A stretch of 64,000 nt of DNA from Candidatus Lumbricidiphila eiseniae. GTDB lineage: Bacteria > Actinomycetota > Actinomycetes > Actinomycetales > Microbacteriaceae. The DNA lies in contig NAEP01000032.1 in the NCBI GenBank assembly GCA_002529645.1, forward strand, positions 82,196 through 146,195. Reading direction: 5' to 3'. Shown in pieces: positions 10,026-21,347 of the stretch (position 1 is the first letter of the stretch; each line of letters opens with the position of its first letter). Below the pieces are notes generated by a model. The model made no database searches. It was not told the origin of the DNA and was given only the letters and a program-made list of their open reading frames with translations. A program made the translations under genes and the position numbers.

Positions 10026-10222
10026 GATGTGGCACCTTTCAATTAGCAGCGAGCCAGGGGTTACACCGTGTCGCGAAGAACATCGGGGCCGAGCGACTCG
10101 CTGTCATAGGGAACGTCGTTACGCGACACAACTGTATTCCTCTTGCCACGGCGTCGCCAAATACTCGTGATTTGTCACACGTTTCGCCGGTTGTTGCTGC
10201 GGTTCCTAGCGCCAGTCATCTG

Positions 10223-10264
10223 CGAGTGCCGATAAGATTGGCACTCGATAATCTTGAGTGCCAG
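10223..10264. promoter_or_regulatory. CIRCE operator (HrcA site), doubled
   Basis: TTGGCACTC - 9 nt - GAGTGCCAG at 10238-10264 matches the CIRCE pattern (TTAGCACTC-N9-GAGTGCTAA) with G/C swaps at the inner ends. The stretch just to its left adds a third half-site: CGAGTGCC at 10223-10230, 9 nt, then GGCACTCG at 10240-10247. Two inverted repeats with 9-nt spacers thus share the middle half-site. HrcA bound here would repress the hrcA-dnaJ transcript and be released on heat shock. Confidence 0.88.
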
Positions 10265-10297
10265 CCAGGTCAGAGCAGTGTCGAGAGGAGGTGGGCC

Positions 10298-11317
10298 ATG
10301 GTCAGCGAGCGGGGGTTAGCCGTGCTTCGAGCTATCGTCGAAGACTATGTCGCCACCCGGGAGCCGGTTGGCTCAAAGGGTATTGTCGAGCGACACGCCT
10401 TCGGAGTTTCCGCCGCGACGATCCGTCACGACATGGCGTTGCTGGAGGAGGAAGAACTCATCCAGGCCCCGCACACCTCCTCCGGACGCATCCCAACCGA
10501 CAAGGGATACCGTGCGTTTGTCGACCAACTCAGCGATATTCGGCCGTTGACCCTCGCCCAGCGGCACATCATCGAAACCTTCCTCGGAGAGGCACGTGAC
10601 CTGGACACCCTGCTCGCGCGCACGGTGCGACTGGTTGCTCAACTCACCAATCAACTCGCCGTTGTGCAATACCCCACTTTTAGTCACGCGCGCGTGCACC
10701 ATCTTGATCTCATTCTGCTTGCACCAACGCTGGTTGTTTGCGTTCTTATCTCCGACTCTGGGCAGGTTGAACAACGGCGGATCGAGCCCGACGAACCCAT
10801 CACCGACGACGTGTTGGCGAGCCTGCGGGAGCGGCTCAATGAGCAGGTCACCGGATGCACCATGGCCGAGGCTGCGGCAGAACTATCGAGTTCACCCCCG
10901 ATTGATCCACGCCATTTTTCCCTCGTGCAGAGTCTCGCCGCCACCCTCGGCGAACAGGCTACCGTCTCGCAGGGCGAACGACTCATGGTGGCCGGGGCAG
11001 CAAACCTTGTCCGCACCGAGCAAGATTTTGCCGGGTCAATCCTCGGCATCATTGAGGCGATCGAAGAACAGGTTGTATTGCTCAAACTGTTCAGCGAAAT
11101 GGCCACCGACGGCGATGGAGTTGTCGTGCGAATCGGGCACGAGAATGCGCCGTTTGGGCTTGGCGAGGCATCCATTGTGTCAACGGGGTTTGGTGTTCCC
11201 GGGCGTGACACCTCACGTTTGGGAATTATCGGTCCCACCCGCATGGACTACTCGGGCGGAATGGCTGCTGTGCGTGCCGTTGCCCGGCATGTCTCCCGCA
11301 CTCTGAGCGAGGGGTAA
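10298..11317 (+). CDS. hrcA: Heat-inducible transcriptional repressor HrcA
   Basis: The 339-residue protein starts MVSERGLAVLRAIVEDYVAT, the winged-helix DNA-binding domain, with VSAATIRHDMALLEEEELI as the recognition region and the usual HTSSGRIPTDKGYR hinge; the rest is the GAF-like dimer and insertion domain. It represses class I heat-shock genes through CIRCE, one of which lies 34 bp upstream, so the gene is autoregulated. ATG 10298 has GAGAGGAGG upstream; the longer frame from 10172 would run through the operator and is rejected. Confidence 0.95.
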   Translation: MVSERGLAVLRAIVEDYVATREPVGSKGIVERHAFGVSAATIRHDMALLEEEELIQAPHTSSGRIPTDKGYRAFVDQLSDIRPLTLAQRHIIETFLGEARDLDTLLARTVRLVAQLTNQLAVVQYPTFSHARVHHLDLILLAPTLVVCVLISDSGQVEQRRIEPDEPITDDVLASLRERLNEQVTGCTMAEAAAELSSSPPIDPRHFSLVQSLAATLGEQATVSQGERLMVAGAANLVRTEQDFAGSILGIIEAIEEQVVLLKLFSEMATDGDGVVVRIGHENAPFGLGEASIVSTGFGVPGRDTSRLGIIGPTRMDYSGGMAAVRAVARHVSRTLSEG

Positions 11318-11395
11318 GCGGGCCCGGGGTATCCTCACCGCTGAAAACCTCTTTCACCCAAAACTTGCACTTCCCATCGAAAGGACCGGTCACAG

Positions 11396-12502
11396 GTGGC
11401 TGACCATTACGAGGTACTCGGAGTCTCGCGTGATGCGAATTCTGATGAGATCAAAAAGGCGTACCGCCGACTTGCGCGCGAACTGCACCCCGATGTGAAC
11501 TCTGCACCAGATGCTTCTGAGCGGTTCAAGAGCGTTACGCACGCGTACGACGTGCTCTCTGATCCGCAACAGCGGCAGCAGTACGATCTCGGTGGCTCAA
11601 ACCCGTTCGGCGGTGGGGCAGGTGCCAGTGGCTTTGGTGGGTTTGGCGATATCTTCGAGAGTTTCTTCGGTGGTGGCGCAAGTCGTGGTCCGCGGTCACG
11701 GCGGGAAGAGGGCCAGGACGCGCTCATTCGGGTCGAGATTGATCTCGATGAGGTCATCTTTGGCACCCACCGTGACATTGATGTTGACACGGCGGTGCGG
11801 TGCGAGGTGTGTGAGGGAAGTTGCTGTCAGAAGGGCACTCAGCCCGAGAAGTGTGACATCTGCGCTGGTAGTGGTTCGATTAACCGTGCGGTGCGCTCAC
11901 TGCTGGGGAATGTCATGACCCAGAGCCCGTGCGGGTCGTGTCGAGGGTACGGCACGACGATCCCACACCCGTGTCCCACCTGTGCGGGGCAGGGACGTGT
12001 GCGTGGGCGACGGACGGTATCGGTGGACATTCCGGCGGGTGTCAGCACGGGCGTACGGCTGCAGATGCCCGGATCTGGTGAGGCGGGCCCGGCGGGCGGG
12101 CCACACGGTGATCTGTATCTGGAAATGAAGGTCAGAGATCACGACCTCTTTAGTCGCAACGGTGATGATCTGTTGTGCCAGGTGGATGTCTCCGTCACCG
12201 ATGCGATTCTTGGCACCACCTGCACGGTGGCCGCGCTTGACGGGGATGTCACGCTCGAGATTCGTCCTGGTGTGCAGGCCGGAGATGTCCTCACTATCGC
12301 GGGGCGCGGAATCACACGATTGCGCGGCTCCGGGCGTGGCGACCTCAAGGTGGGAGTACACGTTGTGACGCCGACGAAGCTGTCGACAAAGGAACGTCAA
12401 CTTGTCGAGCAACTCGCAGCCCTGCGCAAGGCTGCGGCTCCGAGCATTAGCGGACACGGCCAGGGGCTTTTCGCACGGATACGTGATCGGGTCTTTGGGT
12501 GA
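11396..12502 (+). CDS. dnaJ: Chaperone DnaJ
   Basis: The 368-residue co-chaperone has a J domain with HPD at residues 31-33, a Gly/Phe-rich linker, four CxxC zinc motifs (CEVC, CDIC, CGSC, CPTC) and the two C-terminal beta domains. It brings substrates to DnaK and stimulates ATP hydrolysis. In the first zinc repeat the usual GxG after CxxC is changed (EGSCCQKG). It starts at GTG 11396, 78 bp after hrcA, and is probably the second gene of the CIRCE-controlled operon. Confidence 0.95.
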   Translation: MADHYEVLGVSRDANSDEIKKAYRRLARELHPDVNSAPDASERFKSVTHAYDVLSDPQQRQQYDLGGSNPFGGGAGASGFGGFGDIFESFFGGGASRGPRSRREEGQDALIRVEIDLDEVIFGTHRDIDVDTAVRCEVCEGSCCQKGTQPEKCDICAGSGSINRAVRSLLGNVMTQSPCGSCRGYGTTIPHPCPTCAGQGRVRGRRTVSVDIPAGVSTGVRLQMPGSGEAGPAGGPHGDLYLEMKVRDHDLFSRNGDDLLCQVDVSVTDAILGTTCTVAALDGDVTLEIRPGVQAGDVLTIAGRGITRLRGSGRGDLKVGVHVVTPTKLSTKERQLVEQLAALRKAAAPSISGHGQGLFARIRDRVFG

Positions 12503-12521
12503 ATACGATTGACTGCCCGCA

Positions 12522-13259
12522 GTGAGTACGTTTTTTCTCGATGATGCGCTGCCCGACGATATCCCCGTCGGTTCGACGTGGCAGCTCACCGGTGGCGAAG
12601 CTCACCACGCGGCGTCCGTGTCACGGGTGCGAGTGGGGGAGCAGCTTGCGGTCGGGAACGGTCGGGGCACGGTGGCGCACGGTGTTGTGCTGAGAGTGGA
12701 TACTCGCGGGGCATCCGTGTCGGTGATGCTCGAATCGGTGTGCGTCAACCCGGTGCGCAGACCCCGGGTCATCCTCGTGCAGGCGCTTGCGAAGGGTGAC
12801 CGGGACGAACTCGCGGTGCAGGCGGCGACAGAACTCGGCGTTGATGCGATTGTGCCGTGGGCGGCGGCCCGCTCGGTGTCGCGGTGGGAGGAGGCGAAGG
12901 CTACCCGCGGTCGAGAGCGGTGGGCGGCGATTGCGCGTGGGGCAGCAAAACAGTCCCACCGACCATGGCTGCCCGAGGTGGAGCCGCTTGCCACGATATC
13001 CGAATTACCCGCTTACCTCGAGGGCACCCGGATGCTTGTGCTCGACCCCGCGGCTGCAGCATCGTTGACCGAACTCCGGGTTGACGAGCGTGACCTCGCG
13101 CTCATCGTTGGTCCGGAGGGTGGGATCTCCCCCGAAGAGCTCGGCCGTTTCGCCTCCGCTGGAGCAGATCGGGTGCGCCTGGGTCCGGAGGTGTTGCGCA
13201 CCTCAACCGCAGGACCCGCCGCGATAGCGGTGCTCAGCGGGCTACTCGGGCGGTGGTAG
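12522..13259 (+). CDS. rsmE: 16S rRNA (uracil1498-N3)-methyltransferase RsmE
   Basis: The 245-residue SPOUT-class enzyme shows the knotted SAM site LIVGPEGGISPEELGRF and RLGPEVLRTSTAGPAA near the C-terminus and a PUA-like N-terminal domain (GGEAHHAASVSRVRVGEQLAV). It methylates U1498 of 16S rRNA. It begins 20 bp after dnaJ, as in many actinobacteria, and probably shares its transcript. Confidence 0.93.
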   Translation: MSTFFLDDALPDDIPVGSTWQLTGGEAHHAASVSRVRVGEQLAVGNGRGTVAHGVVLRVDTRGASVSVMLESVCVNPVRRPRVILVQALAKGDRDELAVQAATELGVDAIVPWAAARSVSRWEEAKATRGRERWAAIARGAAKQSHRPWLPEVEPLATISELPAYLEGTRMLVLDPAAAASLTELRVDERDLALIVGPEGGISPEELGRFASAGADRVRLGPEVLRTSTAGPAAIAVLSGLLGRW

Positions 13260-13308
13260 GAATCATCCGGGCACACGGCAGCTGTTGGAACCTCGGTACG
13301 ATTGAGTC

Positions 13309-13665
13309 ATGACCGACCACACACGCTCCGTCTTCGAGCGCATTGCGCTGCGGGAAATTCCGGCGACGATCCGAGCCGAGACCGAGCGGGTTATCGCCTT
13401 TGATGACATTGCGCCGCAGGCGCCGATTCACGTGGTTATTACCCCCAAGGTCTGTGGGTACCGCAGCGTGGTTGAACTCGCCGCGGGCGACCCGGCTCTG
13501 CTCGCCGAGCTTGTTCGAGTCGCGGCGGATGTCGCGGTGCAGCTGTGTGACGGTCAGTTCCGGTTGGTTTTCAATACCGGGGAAGATGCGGGGCAGACGG
13601 TGTTTCACGTGCACGCGCACATGCTCGGTGGCGGACTGAAGGAGGGATCACTTGGTGGTGCCTGA
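13309..13665 (+). CDS. Histidine triad (HIT) nucleotide-binding protein
   Basis: The 118-residue protein ends with the triad motif HVHAHMLGG, preceded by FNTGEDAGQTVF, and starts with the typical FERIALREIPATI. Such HINT-like proteins hydrolyse nucleoside phosphoramidates or acyl-adenylates. It lies between rsmE and phoH and overlaps the phoH start by 14 bp, which suggests coupling. Confidence 0.92.
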   Translation: MTDHTRSVFERIALREIPATIRAETERVIAFDDIAPQAPIHVVITPKVCGYRSVVELAAGDPALLAELVRVAADVAVQLCDGQFRLVFNTGEDAGQTVFHVHAHMLGGGLKEGSLGGA

Positions 13666-14788
13666 TGTGCCGGCAACTGCCGCGTTCGCCGCAGCCTCGG
13701 TATCCGCTGCAGCTCCGGCGGCCACCGCGGATGCGGATGTTGTACGCCTGAGCATTGACGGTATTGCGATGGTCAGATTGCTCGGTCCACAAGACCGACT
13801 GCTGACAAGCATCCAGCGCGAATTTCCGCGGGTACAGGTGCACGTGCGAGGCAACGATGTGATGCTGACCGGTGGTGATGACACTGATCGGAACAAGGCT
13901 CGACGACTGATCGAGGAGCTTATTGCACTCGTGCGTACGGGCCAAGAACTCACCCCCACCGAGGTGCACAGTTCCGCCCGCATTCTCGACACCAACGAGA
14001 GGGCCCGCCCCTCAGAGTTGCTCGGACAGACCATCTTGACCAGTCGGGGCAAGGCCGTGCGACCCAAGACCGAGGGACAGCACGCCTATGTTGACGCTTT
14101 CGATGGGAACACCATCGTGTTTGGGATCGGCCCAGCCGGTACCGGCAAGACGTACCTGGCCATGGCGAAGGCGGTACAGGCTCTGCAGCGCAAAGAGGTC
14201 AGCCGGATTATCCTCACTCGACCCGCGGTCGAAGCCGGAGAGCGGCTCGGATTCTTACCCGGAACCCTCACCGACAAGATTGACCCGTATTTGCGCCCGC
14301 TCTACGACGCGCTCAACGACATGATGGACCCCGAGATGGTGCCGAAGCTGCTCGCTGCGGGCACGGTCGAGGTCGCTCCGCTTGCGTACATGCGCGGGCG
14401 CACCCTCAATGATTCCTTTGTTGTGCTTGACGAGGCGCAGAACACGACGCCCGAGCAGATGAAAATGTTTTTGACCCGGCTCGGTTTTGGCTCAAAGATG
14501 GCGGTCACCGGCGATATCACACAGGTAGATCTGCCCGGCGGGGCATCCGGATTGCGACTGGTCACCCGGATACTGGAGGGGATCGATGACATCAGGATCG
14601 TGCGACTCACGAGTGATGATGTTGTGCGCCACACGCTTGTTGCAAAAATTGTCGACGCGTACACCGACCACGAACAGCAACAACAGGCACAGCGTTTCGA
14701 GCGAGCTGAGGCACACGAGTTCGCCAATCGGGCGGCTCGACGCACTCGACCTCCCGGTGAGCGGGACCCGAAGAGAGGCATCCTGTGA
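13652..14788 (+). CDS. phoH: PhoH-like ATPase
   Basis: The 378-residue protein has an N-terminal KH-like segment, Walker A GPAGTGKTYLA (near 160) and Walker B VVLDEAQNTTPEQMKMFLTR. PhoH2-type P-loop ATPases are linked to RNA handling, and the partner YbeY downstream supports that. The start may be GTG 13652 or the next codon 13655; the first about 25 residues are Ala-rich and unconserved. It overlaps ybeY by 4 bp. Confidence 0.93.
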   Translation: MVVPDVPATAAFAAASVSAAAPAATADADVVRLSIDGIAMVRLLGPQDRLLTSIQREFPRVQVHVRGNDVMLTGGDDTDRNKARRLIEELIALVRTGQELTPTEVHSSARILDTNERARPSELLGQTILTSRGKAVRPKTEGQHAYVDAFDGNTIVFGIGPAGTGKTYLAMAKAVQALQRKEVSRIILTRPAVEAGERLGFLPGTLTDKIDPYLRPLYDALNDMMDPEMVPKLLAAGTVEVAPLAYMRGRTLNDSFVVLDEAQNTTPEQMKMFLTRLGFGSKMAVTGDITQVDLPGGASGLRLVTRILEGIDDIRIVRLTSDDVVRHTLVAKIVDAYTDHEQQQQAQRFERAEAHEFANRAARRTRPPGERDPKRGIL

Positions 14789-15267
14789 CCATTGAGGTCA
14801 ATAACGAGTCCGGGGTCACTGTTGACGAGACCATTCTGGTGAGAATCGCCGCCTTCGCGCTCAACCAACTGCACGTTCATCGCGATGCCGAGTTGGCCAT
14901 CGTGCTCGTTGACGAGGGGGCGATGGAACGGCTGCATCTACAGTGGATGGACGAGCCCGGCCCAACCGATGTGCTCAGCTTCCCGATGGATGAGTTACGC
15001 CCTGGCAACGAAGGCCACCCCACACCGCCCGGACTGCTCGGCGATATCGTGCTCTGCCCACAGGTTGCCGAGGCTCAAGCCTCGATAGCCTCTCATAGTC
15101 TCACCGATGAACTTCTTATGCTCACCGTCCACGGTTTGCTTCATCTGCTCGGATTCGATCATGCAGAAGAGGACGAGGGGATGGACATGTTCGGTTTGCA
15201 ACTGGACATCCTCACCACTTTTGCTCGTGAGCGGAACGCTCCTAAGCGGTCACGGCGCACAGAGTAG
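14785..15267 (+). CDS. ybeY: Endoribonuclease YbeY (rRNA maturation)
   Basis: The 160-residue metalloprotein carries the zinc motif HGLLHLLGFDHAEEDE (H3 type) near residue 117 and LSFPMDEL before it. It takes part in 16S rRNA 3'-end maturation and late 30S quality control. Its GTG start overlaps the phoH stop (GTGA), so translation is probably coupled. Confidence 0.95.
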   Translation: MTIEVNNESGVTVDETILVRIAAFALNQLHVHRDAELAIVLVDEGAMERLHLQWMDEPGPTDVLSFPMDELRPGNEGHPTPPGLLGDIVLCPQVAEAQASIASHSLTDELLMLTVHGLLHLLGFDHAEEDEGMDMFGLQLDILTTFARERNAPKRSRRTE

Positions 15268-15275
15268 TTGCCCAC

Positions 15276-16625
15276 ATGGAGTCTTGGCTCTTCTTTCTGG
15301 CCGCGTTTGCGCTCATTGCGTTCGGTGGTCTCATGGCGGCGATCGATTCTGCGCTCGGTGTCATCTCCCGGTCGGATGTCACGGAGCTGGCCTTTACCAG
15401 CCGTGCTCGTCGCTCACTGCTGGCGATAGCTGCCGACACGGTTGCCCACGTCAATGCCATTAACTTCGTTCGAATCATCGCGGAAACAACCGCCGGGGTT
15501 CTTGTGACGCTCGGGCTTACGCTGTATCTCAGCAATACCTGGTTGGTGCTGCTTGTTGCCGCACTCGCCATGACGGCGGTCTCGTTTGTGCTGGTTGGTG
15601 CGAGCCCGCGGAGCGTGGGTCGGATGCACGCCAACCTGCTTCTGCCGGTGGCGGCTCCGCTCGCACACCTGTTGCGAGTCATTGTGGGACCGCTTGCCAA
15701 TGCACTCGTCTCCCTCGGCAATCGGGTGACACCCGGGCGAACACGTTTCGCCGGAGTCTCCAGCGAAGAACAACTGCTGAGCATCGTCGATGAAGCCACT
15801 GAGCTGGAGGTGTTGGAGAAGGGTGACCGTGAGCGCATTCACTCGATCTTCGAGTTCAGCGACACGATCGTGCGGGAAGTGATGGTTCCGCGCACAGATA
15901 TGGTCACAATTGACGCGATGGCAACCGGCCGTGCGGCTATGTCGCTGTTTCTTACCGAGGGATATTCACGCATTCCGGTTGTTGACGGCGAGGTCGATGA
16001 GGTGTGCGGTATCCTCTACCTGCGGGATGTTGCGCGCTCCGGTTTTGACGGCAGCCTAGACGCTGATACCTCGGTCGGTAACCTTGCCCGACCCGCCGTG
16101 TTTGTTCCAGAATCGATGAAGGCGGACGCACTGCTCGCACACATGCAGCGTGAATCAACACACCTTGCGATGGTGGTTGACGAATACGGCGGGATTGCCG
16201 GCCTGGTTACACTCGAAGACCTCATTGAAGAACTTGTCGGCGATATTTCTGACGAGCACGACCACGAGGAAGCCCAGATTGAGAAGCTCGGCCGTGAGCG
16301 CTACCGAGTGAATGCGCGGGTGCCGATCAGTGATCTCGGCGAACTCTTTGAGCTTGATCTTGAGGACGATGACGTCGACTCCGTTGGCGGTTTACTCGCC
16401 AAGGAACTTGGACGAATACCAAAACCCGGTGATCGGGTGCAGGTTTCTGGGCTCCTGTTGACAGCGGAGCGCACGAAAGGTCAACGCAAACGGATTGACA
16501 CCGTGCTCGTCACGGTGAACACACACCCGAGTGATGCGATGACAGCATGCAGCGATGCGGATGGCCCGGTGGGTGAGGCCGATCAGGCCGACACGAACAG
16601 GACAGCCCGTGCCGCATCTGAGTAA
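15276..16625 (+). CDS. CNNM/CorC-type transmembrane protein (hemolysin family)
   Basis: The 449-residue protein begins with a DUF21 membrane region (about residues 1-130, three or four helices), then a CBS pair (about 190-320, containing MVPRTDMV and a second motif VVDEYGGIAGLVTLEDLIEE) and a CorC/HlyC C-terminal domain. The family is linked to magnesium or cobalt efflux and resistance; the 'hemolysin' name is historical. It follows ybeY by 8 bp and overlaps era, a conserved order. Confidence 0.9.
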   Translation: MESWLFFLAAFALIAFGGLMAAIDSALGVISRSDVTELAFTSRARRSLLAIAADTVAHVNAINFVRIIAETTAGVLVTLGLTLYLSNTWLVLLVAALAMTAVSFVLVGASPRSVGRMHANLLLPVAAPLAHLLRVIVGPLANALVSLGNRVTPGRTRFAGVSSEEQLLSIVDEATELEVLEKGDRERIHSIFEFSDTIVREVMVPRTDMVTIDAMATGRAAMSLFLTEGYSRIPVVDGEVDEVCGILYLRDVARSGFDGSLDADTSVGNLARPAVFVPESMKADALLAHMQRESTHLAMVVDEYGGIAGLVTLEDLIEELVGDISDEHDHEEAQIEKLGRERYRVNARVPISDLGELFELDLEDDDVDSVGGLLAKELGRIPKPGDRVQVSGLLLTAERTKGQRKRIDTVLVTVNTHPSDAMTACSDADGPVGEADQADTNRTARAASE

Positions 16626-17544
16626 TGCACCCGATACTGGCCCACGTGCCGCCGATATCTATCGGGCCGGTTTTGTGTCCTTCGTCGGCCGCCCAAACGT
16701 CGGTAAATCAACCCTGACGAACGCTCTGGTCGGCGAGAAAGTTGCAATTACCAGTTCCAAACCGCAGACCACCCGCCGGGCCATCCGGGGTATTGTCAGT
16801 CGGGATCACGGGCAACTCATTATCGTGGACACGCCGGGGATGCATCGCCCCCGCACACTGCTCGGTGAGCGGCTCAACGCGCTCGTTCAGTCCACCCTCA
16901 GTGATGTTGACATCATTGCGCTCTGCGTTCCCGCCAATGAGACAGTTGGCCCCGGCGACCGGTTTATTGTCGAACAGCTGACGCGGTATCCACGGGCCAT
17001 CCCCGTCGCCATTGTGACAAAAACGGATGCTGCGCCGAAAGCTCGAGTTGCGCACCAGTTGCTCGCTGTCTCGCGTTTGCACGAGTGGGCTGCTGTTATC
17101 CCGGTGTCTGCGCCGCGCGGTCACCAGTTGGAGATACTGGTGCACGAGCTCATTGCGCTGTTGCCGCCCGCGGCACAGCCGCTCTATGACATCACGGAGC
17201 ACACCGACGAGGATGTCACCGATCGGATCGCGGAACTTGTGCGTGAGGCCACCCTGGAGGGTGCACACGATGAGTTGCCGCACTCGATCGCAGTAACGGT
17301 TGAGGAAATAACCGAACGTGAAGATGGCAGTCTTATTGACATTTATGCGAATATTGTGGTCGAGCGTGATAGTCAGAAAGGGATAATAATTGGTAAAGGC
17401 GGAGCCCGCCTTCGAGAAATTGGTGCTGATGCTCGCGCTGAAATTGAGTCGCTTATGGGTCGACGAGTGTTCTTGTCGTTGCGCGTGCGTGTAGCGAAAG
17501 ACTGGCAGCGTGACCCAAAACACCTCGGGCGAATGGGTTTCTAA
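16609..17544 (+). CDS. era: GTPase Era
   Basis: The 311-residue protein has GTPase motifs GRPNVGKST (G1), DTPGMH (G3) and TKTD (G4), and a C-terminal KH domain with GIIIGKGGARLREIG. Era binds the 3' end of 16S rRNA during 30S assembly, in line with ybeY and rsmE nearby. GTG 16609 is chosen: it is in frame, has AGGA upstream and overlaps the previous gene by 17 bp; the ATG at 16625 is out of frame. Confidence 0.95.
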   Translation: MPHLSNAPDTGPRAADIYRAGFVSFVGRPNVGKSTLTNALVGEKVAITSSKPQTTRRAIRGIVSRDHGQLIIVDTPGMHRPRTLLGERLNALVQSTLSDVDIIALCVPANETVGPGDRFIVEQLTRYPRAIPVAIVTKTDAAPKARVAHQLLAVSRLHEWAAVIPVSAPRGHQLEILVHELIALLPPAAQPLYDITEHTDEDVTDRIAELVREATLEGAHDELPHSIAVTVEEITEREDGSLIDIYANIVVERDSQKGIIIGKGGARLREIGADARAEIESLMGRRVFLSLRVRVAKDWQRDPKHLGRMGF

Positions 17545-17599
17545 TCCTCCTAGTTTCTCACCATTATCGTGATGTTTCCGCCTCGCAGGCATCTGTTTG

Positions 17600-17690
17600 G
17601 GAAACCCCGCGGGTGAATGGACTTCAGTTCGGGGGATCCGCACAAACAGGTTCAGCCTCAGGAAGCCCCACGGGAGAATGAACTTCGGTT
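17600..17690. repeat. Paired direct repeat, period 61
   Basis: Copies at 17600-17629 and 17661-17690 (start GGAAACCCC, end CTTCAGTT) agree at 25 of 30 bases, with an unrelated 31-nt middle. They lie between era and the leucine leader. A looser pair (20 nt, 16 matches, period 42) lies just after, at about 17720-17782. Confidence 0.8.
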
Positions 17691-17794
17691 TGTTGTCTCG
17701 TCTGCGGTGCGCCGACGCGGCGACTGTCCGGCTGGGGTGTCAGGTCGTGTGGTTGGGGTGCGCGACCCTCCGGTTGGAGTGATACACTGACCGA

Positions 17795-17845
17795 GTGCGC
17801 TATGGTTTGCTTCTTCTTTGCCGCCGCAGCGAGACCTCGTTCTAG
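17795..17845 (+). CDS. Leucine-rich leader peptide of leuA
   Basis: A 16-codon frame starting at GTG 17795 contains four leucine codons in a row (TTG CTT CTT CTT at codons 5-8) and ends at TAG just inside a strong hairpin. Together with the terminator at 17824-17868 this is the layout of transcription attenuation: a ribosome stalled for charged tRNA-Leu would change folding and let transcription reach leuA. A -10-like TGATACACT lies about 10 bp upstream, so the start may be nearly leaderless. Confidence 0.8.
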   Translation: MRYGLLLLCRRSETSF

Positions 17846-17868
17846 GCCTCCCTCGCTGCGGAGTTTTG
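17824..17868 (+). terminator. Attenuator hairpin upstream of leuA
   Basis: CCGCAGCGAG (17824-17833) pairs perfectly with CTCGCTGCGG (17852-17861) and is followed by a T-rich run (AGTTTTGTTGT). The left arm overlaps the end of the leader peptide, so ribosome position can decide whether the hairpin forms. Confidence 0.85.
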
Positions 17869-17879
17869 TTGTCGGCTGA

Positions 17880-19730
<1,851 letters not shown>

Positions 19731-19841
19731 AGCTCCCCCGTCTCGAGCGCGCGAGCAGGGTTTGTCAGTGAAAGCTCACGAGCTGTCTGCAAGATTTACA
19801 GCGAAGCGACCGGTTGTGACCTCTCGATCAGGTTTTACGCC

Positions 19842-21044
19842 GTGATGAGCGAACGCGCACCACGAACGACGCGGACACCGCGGGCCGCGTGGCGGATGCT
19901 TGTACTCGGCGTGCTTGCACAGGCATCCGGTAGTTTCGTCATCAGTGTTCCGGCCTACTTCATTCCGCTGCTGCACTCCGAACGCGGTATCTCGCTGGGG
20001 CAGGCGGGTCTGCTTGCAGCTGCACCCTCATTCGGGATGGTTCTCACACTTGTCGCGTGGGGTGCTGCGGCGGACCGATGGGGCGAACGCTGGGTCATAT
20101 CGATCGGTCTCGCGCTTGCGGCCGTTTTTGCACTGGTCTCCGCGAGAACCGTTGACCTGCTCCCGCTGGGATGTGTACTCGTGTTGACAGGCGCGGCTGC
20201 CGCGTCTGCGAATGCGGCCAGCGGACGGGTCGTGGTGGGTTGGTTTCCACGGAATCGCCGTGGGTTGGCAATGGGAATCAGACAGATGTCGGTTCCGCTC
20301 GGAGTTGCTGTTGCGGCACTGGTTGTTCCGCCGCTGGCTGCTCACGGTGGTGTGGGTTCTCCGCTCGTGGTTGCGGCAGGCATCGTCGGGGTGGTTGCTG
20401 TGGTGTGTGCTGTGGGACTGCGGAACCCGCCGCAGAACGCCGTGGTCGTGACATCCGCAGCGACTGCTATGAACCCGTATCGCCGCAGTCGTTTTTTGCT
20501 GCGAATTCACGCGGTGTCGGTGTTGCTTGTCGTGCCGCAGTTTGCACTATCGATCTTCGGATTAGTGTGGCTCATTGCCGACCTGGGATGCCCCGTCGTG
20601 ACCGCGGGTATCATCGTTGCCGCCGCACAGATCCTCGGAGCGGTGGGCCGGATCGGCGTTGGGGTGATGAGTGATCGGACCGGTTCCCGGGTGCGAGTCA
20701 TCCGGGTGGTCGCGTATGCCGGGGTCGCAGCGCTGCTCGTATTGGCCGGCTCTGCGGCTCTCGGGTGGTCAGTTGTTGCGGTGGTGGCGTATGTGGTGGC
20801 GACAATGATTAGCGTTGCCGACAATGGTCCCGCCTTCACGGTAGTAGCGGAGGCGGCCGGTTCCTCCTGGTCCGGTCGTGCCCTCGGGCTCCAGAACACG
20901 GGGCAAAACCTCACAGCGGCCCTGGTAGGGCCGACGATTGGGGCGCTCATCACGGTGGTGGGGTATCCGTCAGCTTTTGTCATTGCGGCAACAGCACCGT
21001 TGCTGTCGCTTGCACTTATTCCGAGGGCGGATGAACAGGCGTAG
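19842..21044 (+). CDS. MFS transporter
   Basis: The 400-residue protein has about 12 hydrophobic segments and the MFS loop motif AADRWGERW between helices 2 and 3, plus RRGLAMGIRQMSVPLGVA in the second repeated half-motif. It resembles the cyanate/aromatic-compound type of MFS permease, but no substrate can be named. It stands alone between leuA and an AT-rich gap. The start is GTG 19842 or ATG 19845. Confidence 0.85.
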   Translation: MMSERAPRTTRTPRAAWRMLVLGVLAQASGSFVISVPAYFIPLLHSERGISLGQAGLLAAAPSFGMVLTLVAWGAAADRWGERWVISIGLALAAVFALVSARTVDLLPLGCVLVLTGAAAASANAASGRVVVGWFPRNRRGLAMGIRQMSVPLGVAVAALVVPPLAAHGGVGSPLVVAAGIVGVVAVVCAVGLRNPPQNAVVVTSAATAMNPYRRSRFLLRIHAVSVLLVVPQFALSIFGLVWLIADLGCPVVTAGIIVAAAQILGAVGRIGVGVMSDRTGSRVRVIRVVAYAGVAALLVLAGSAALGWSVVAVVAYVVATMISVADNGPAFTVVAEAAGSSWSGRALGLQNTGQNLTAALVGPTIGALITVVGYPSAFVIAATAPLLSLALIPRADEQA

Positions 21045-21347
21045 ATGAACAGTAAGGGGATGGGTTGTTAACGCTGTGTTACTGCGGAATCCGTACCTGT
21101 GGATTGAATCGCGTATTCTGAGCAATTCTGATATACGCCACGATAATTTGTATTGCTGATACGGTCTTTTACGGAGAGTCGTGGTCTCTAAGTTTGTGAT
21201 CTCTAGACCATCCACAGACCACTGTTACGACAGTGAAGGCTTAGTTTTCAGCGGTTATCCAGTTATGGCTGCTAACGTCCGATTATGCAAGCGGAAACCG
21301 AAACTCCTTGGTGTCCGTTCCGAACGACATGAAGTGAGGTTGATCTG
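21045..21347. other. AT-rich intergenic gap
   Basis: This stretch between the MFS gene and the surface protein is richer in A and T than its neighbours. It has no open frame of note, hairpin or repeat pair that I can see. It presumably holds the promoter of the surface protein and, given its composition, could be an Lsr2-bound region (inference). Confidence 0.4.
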
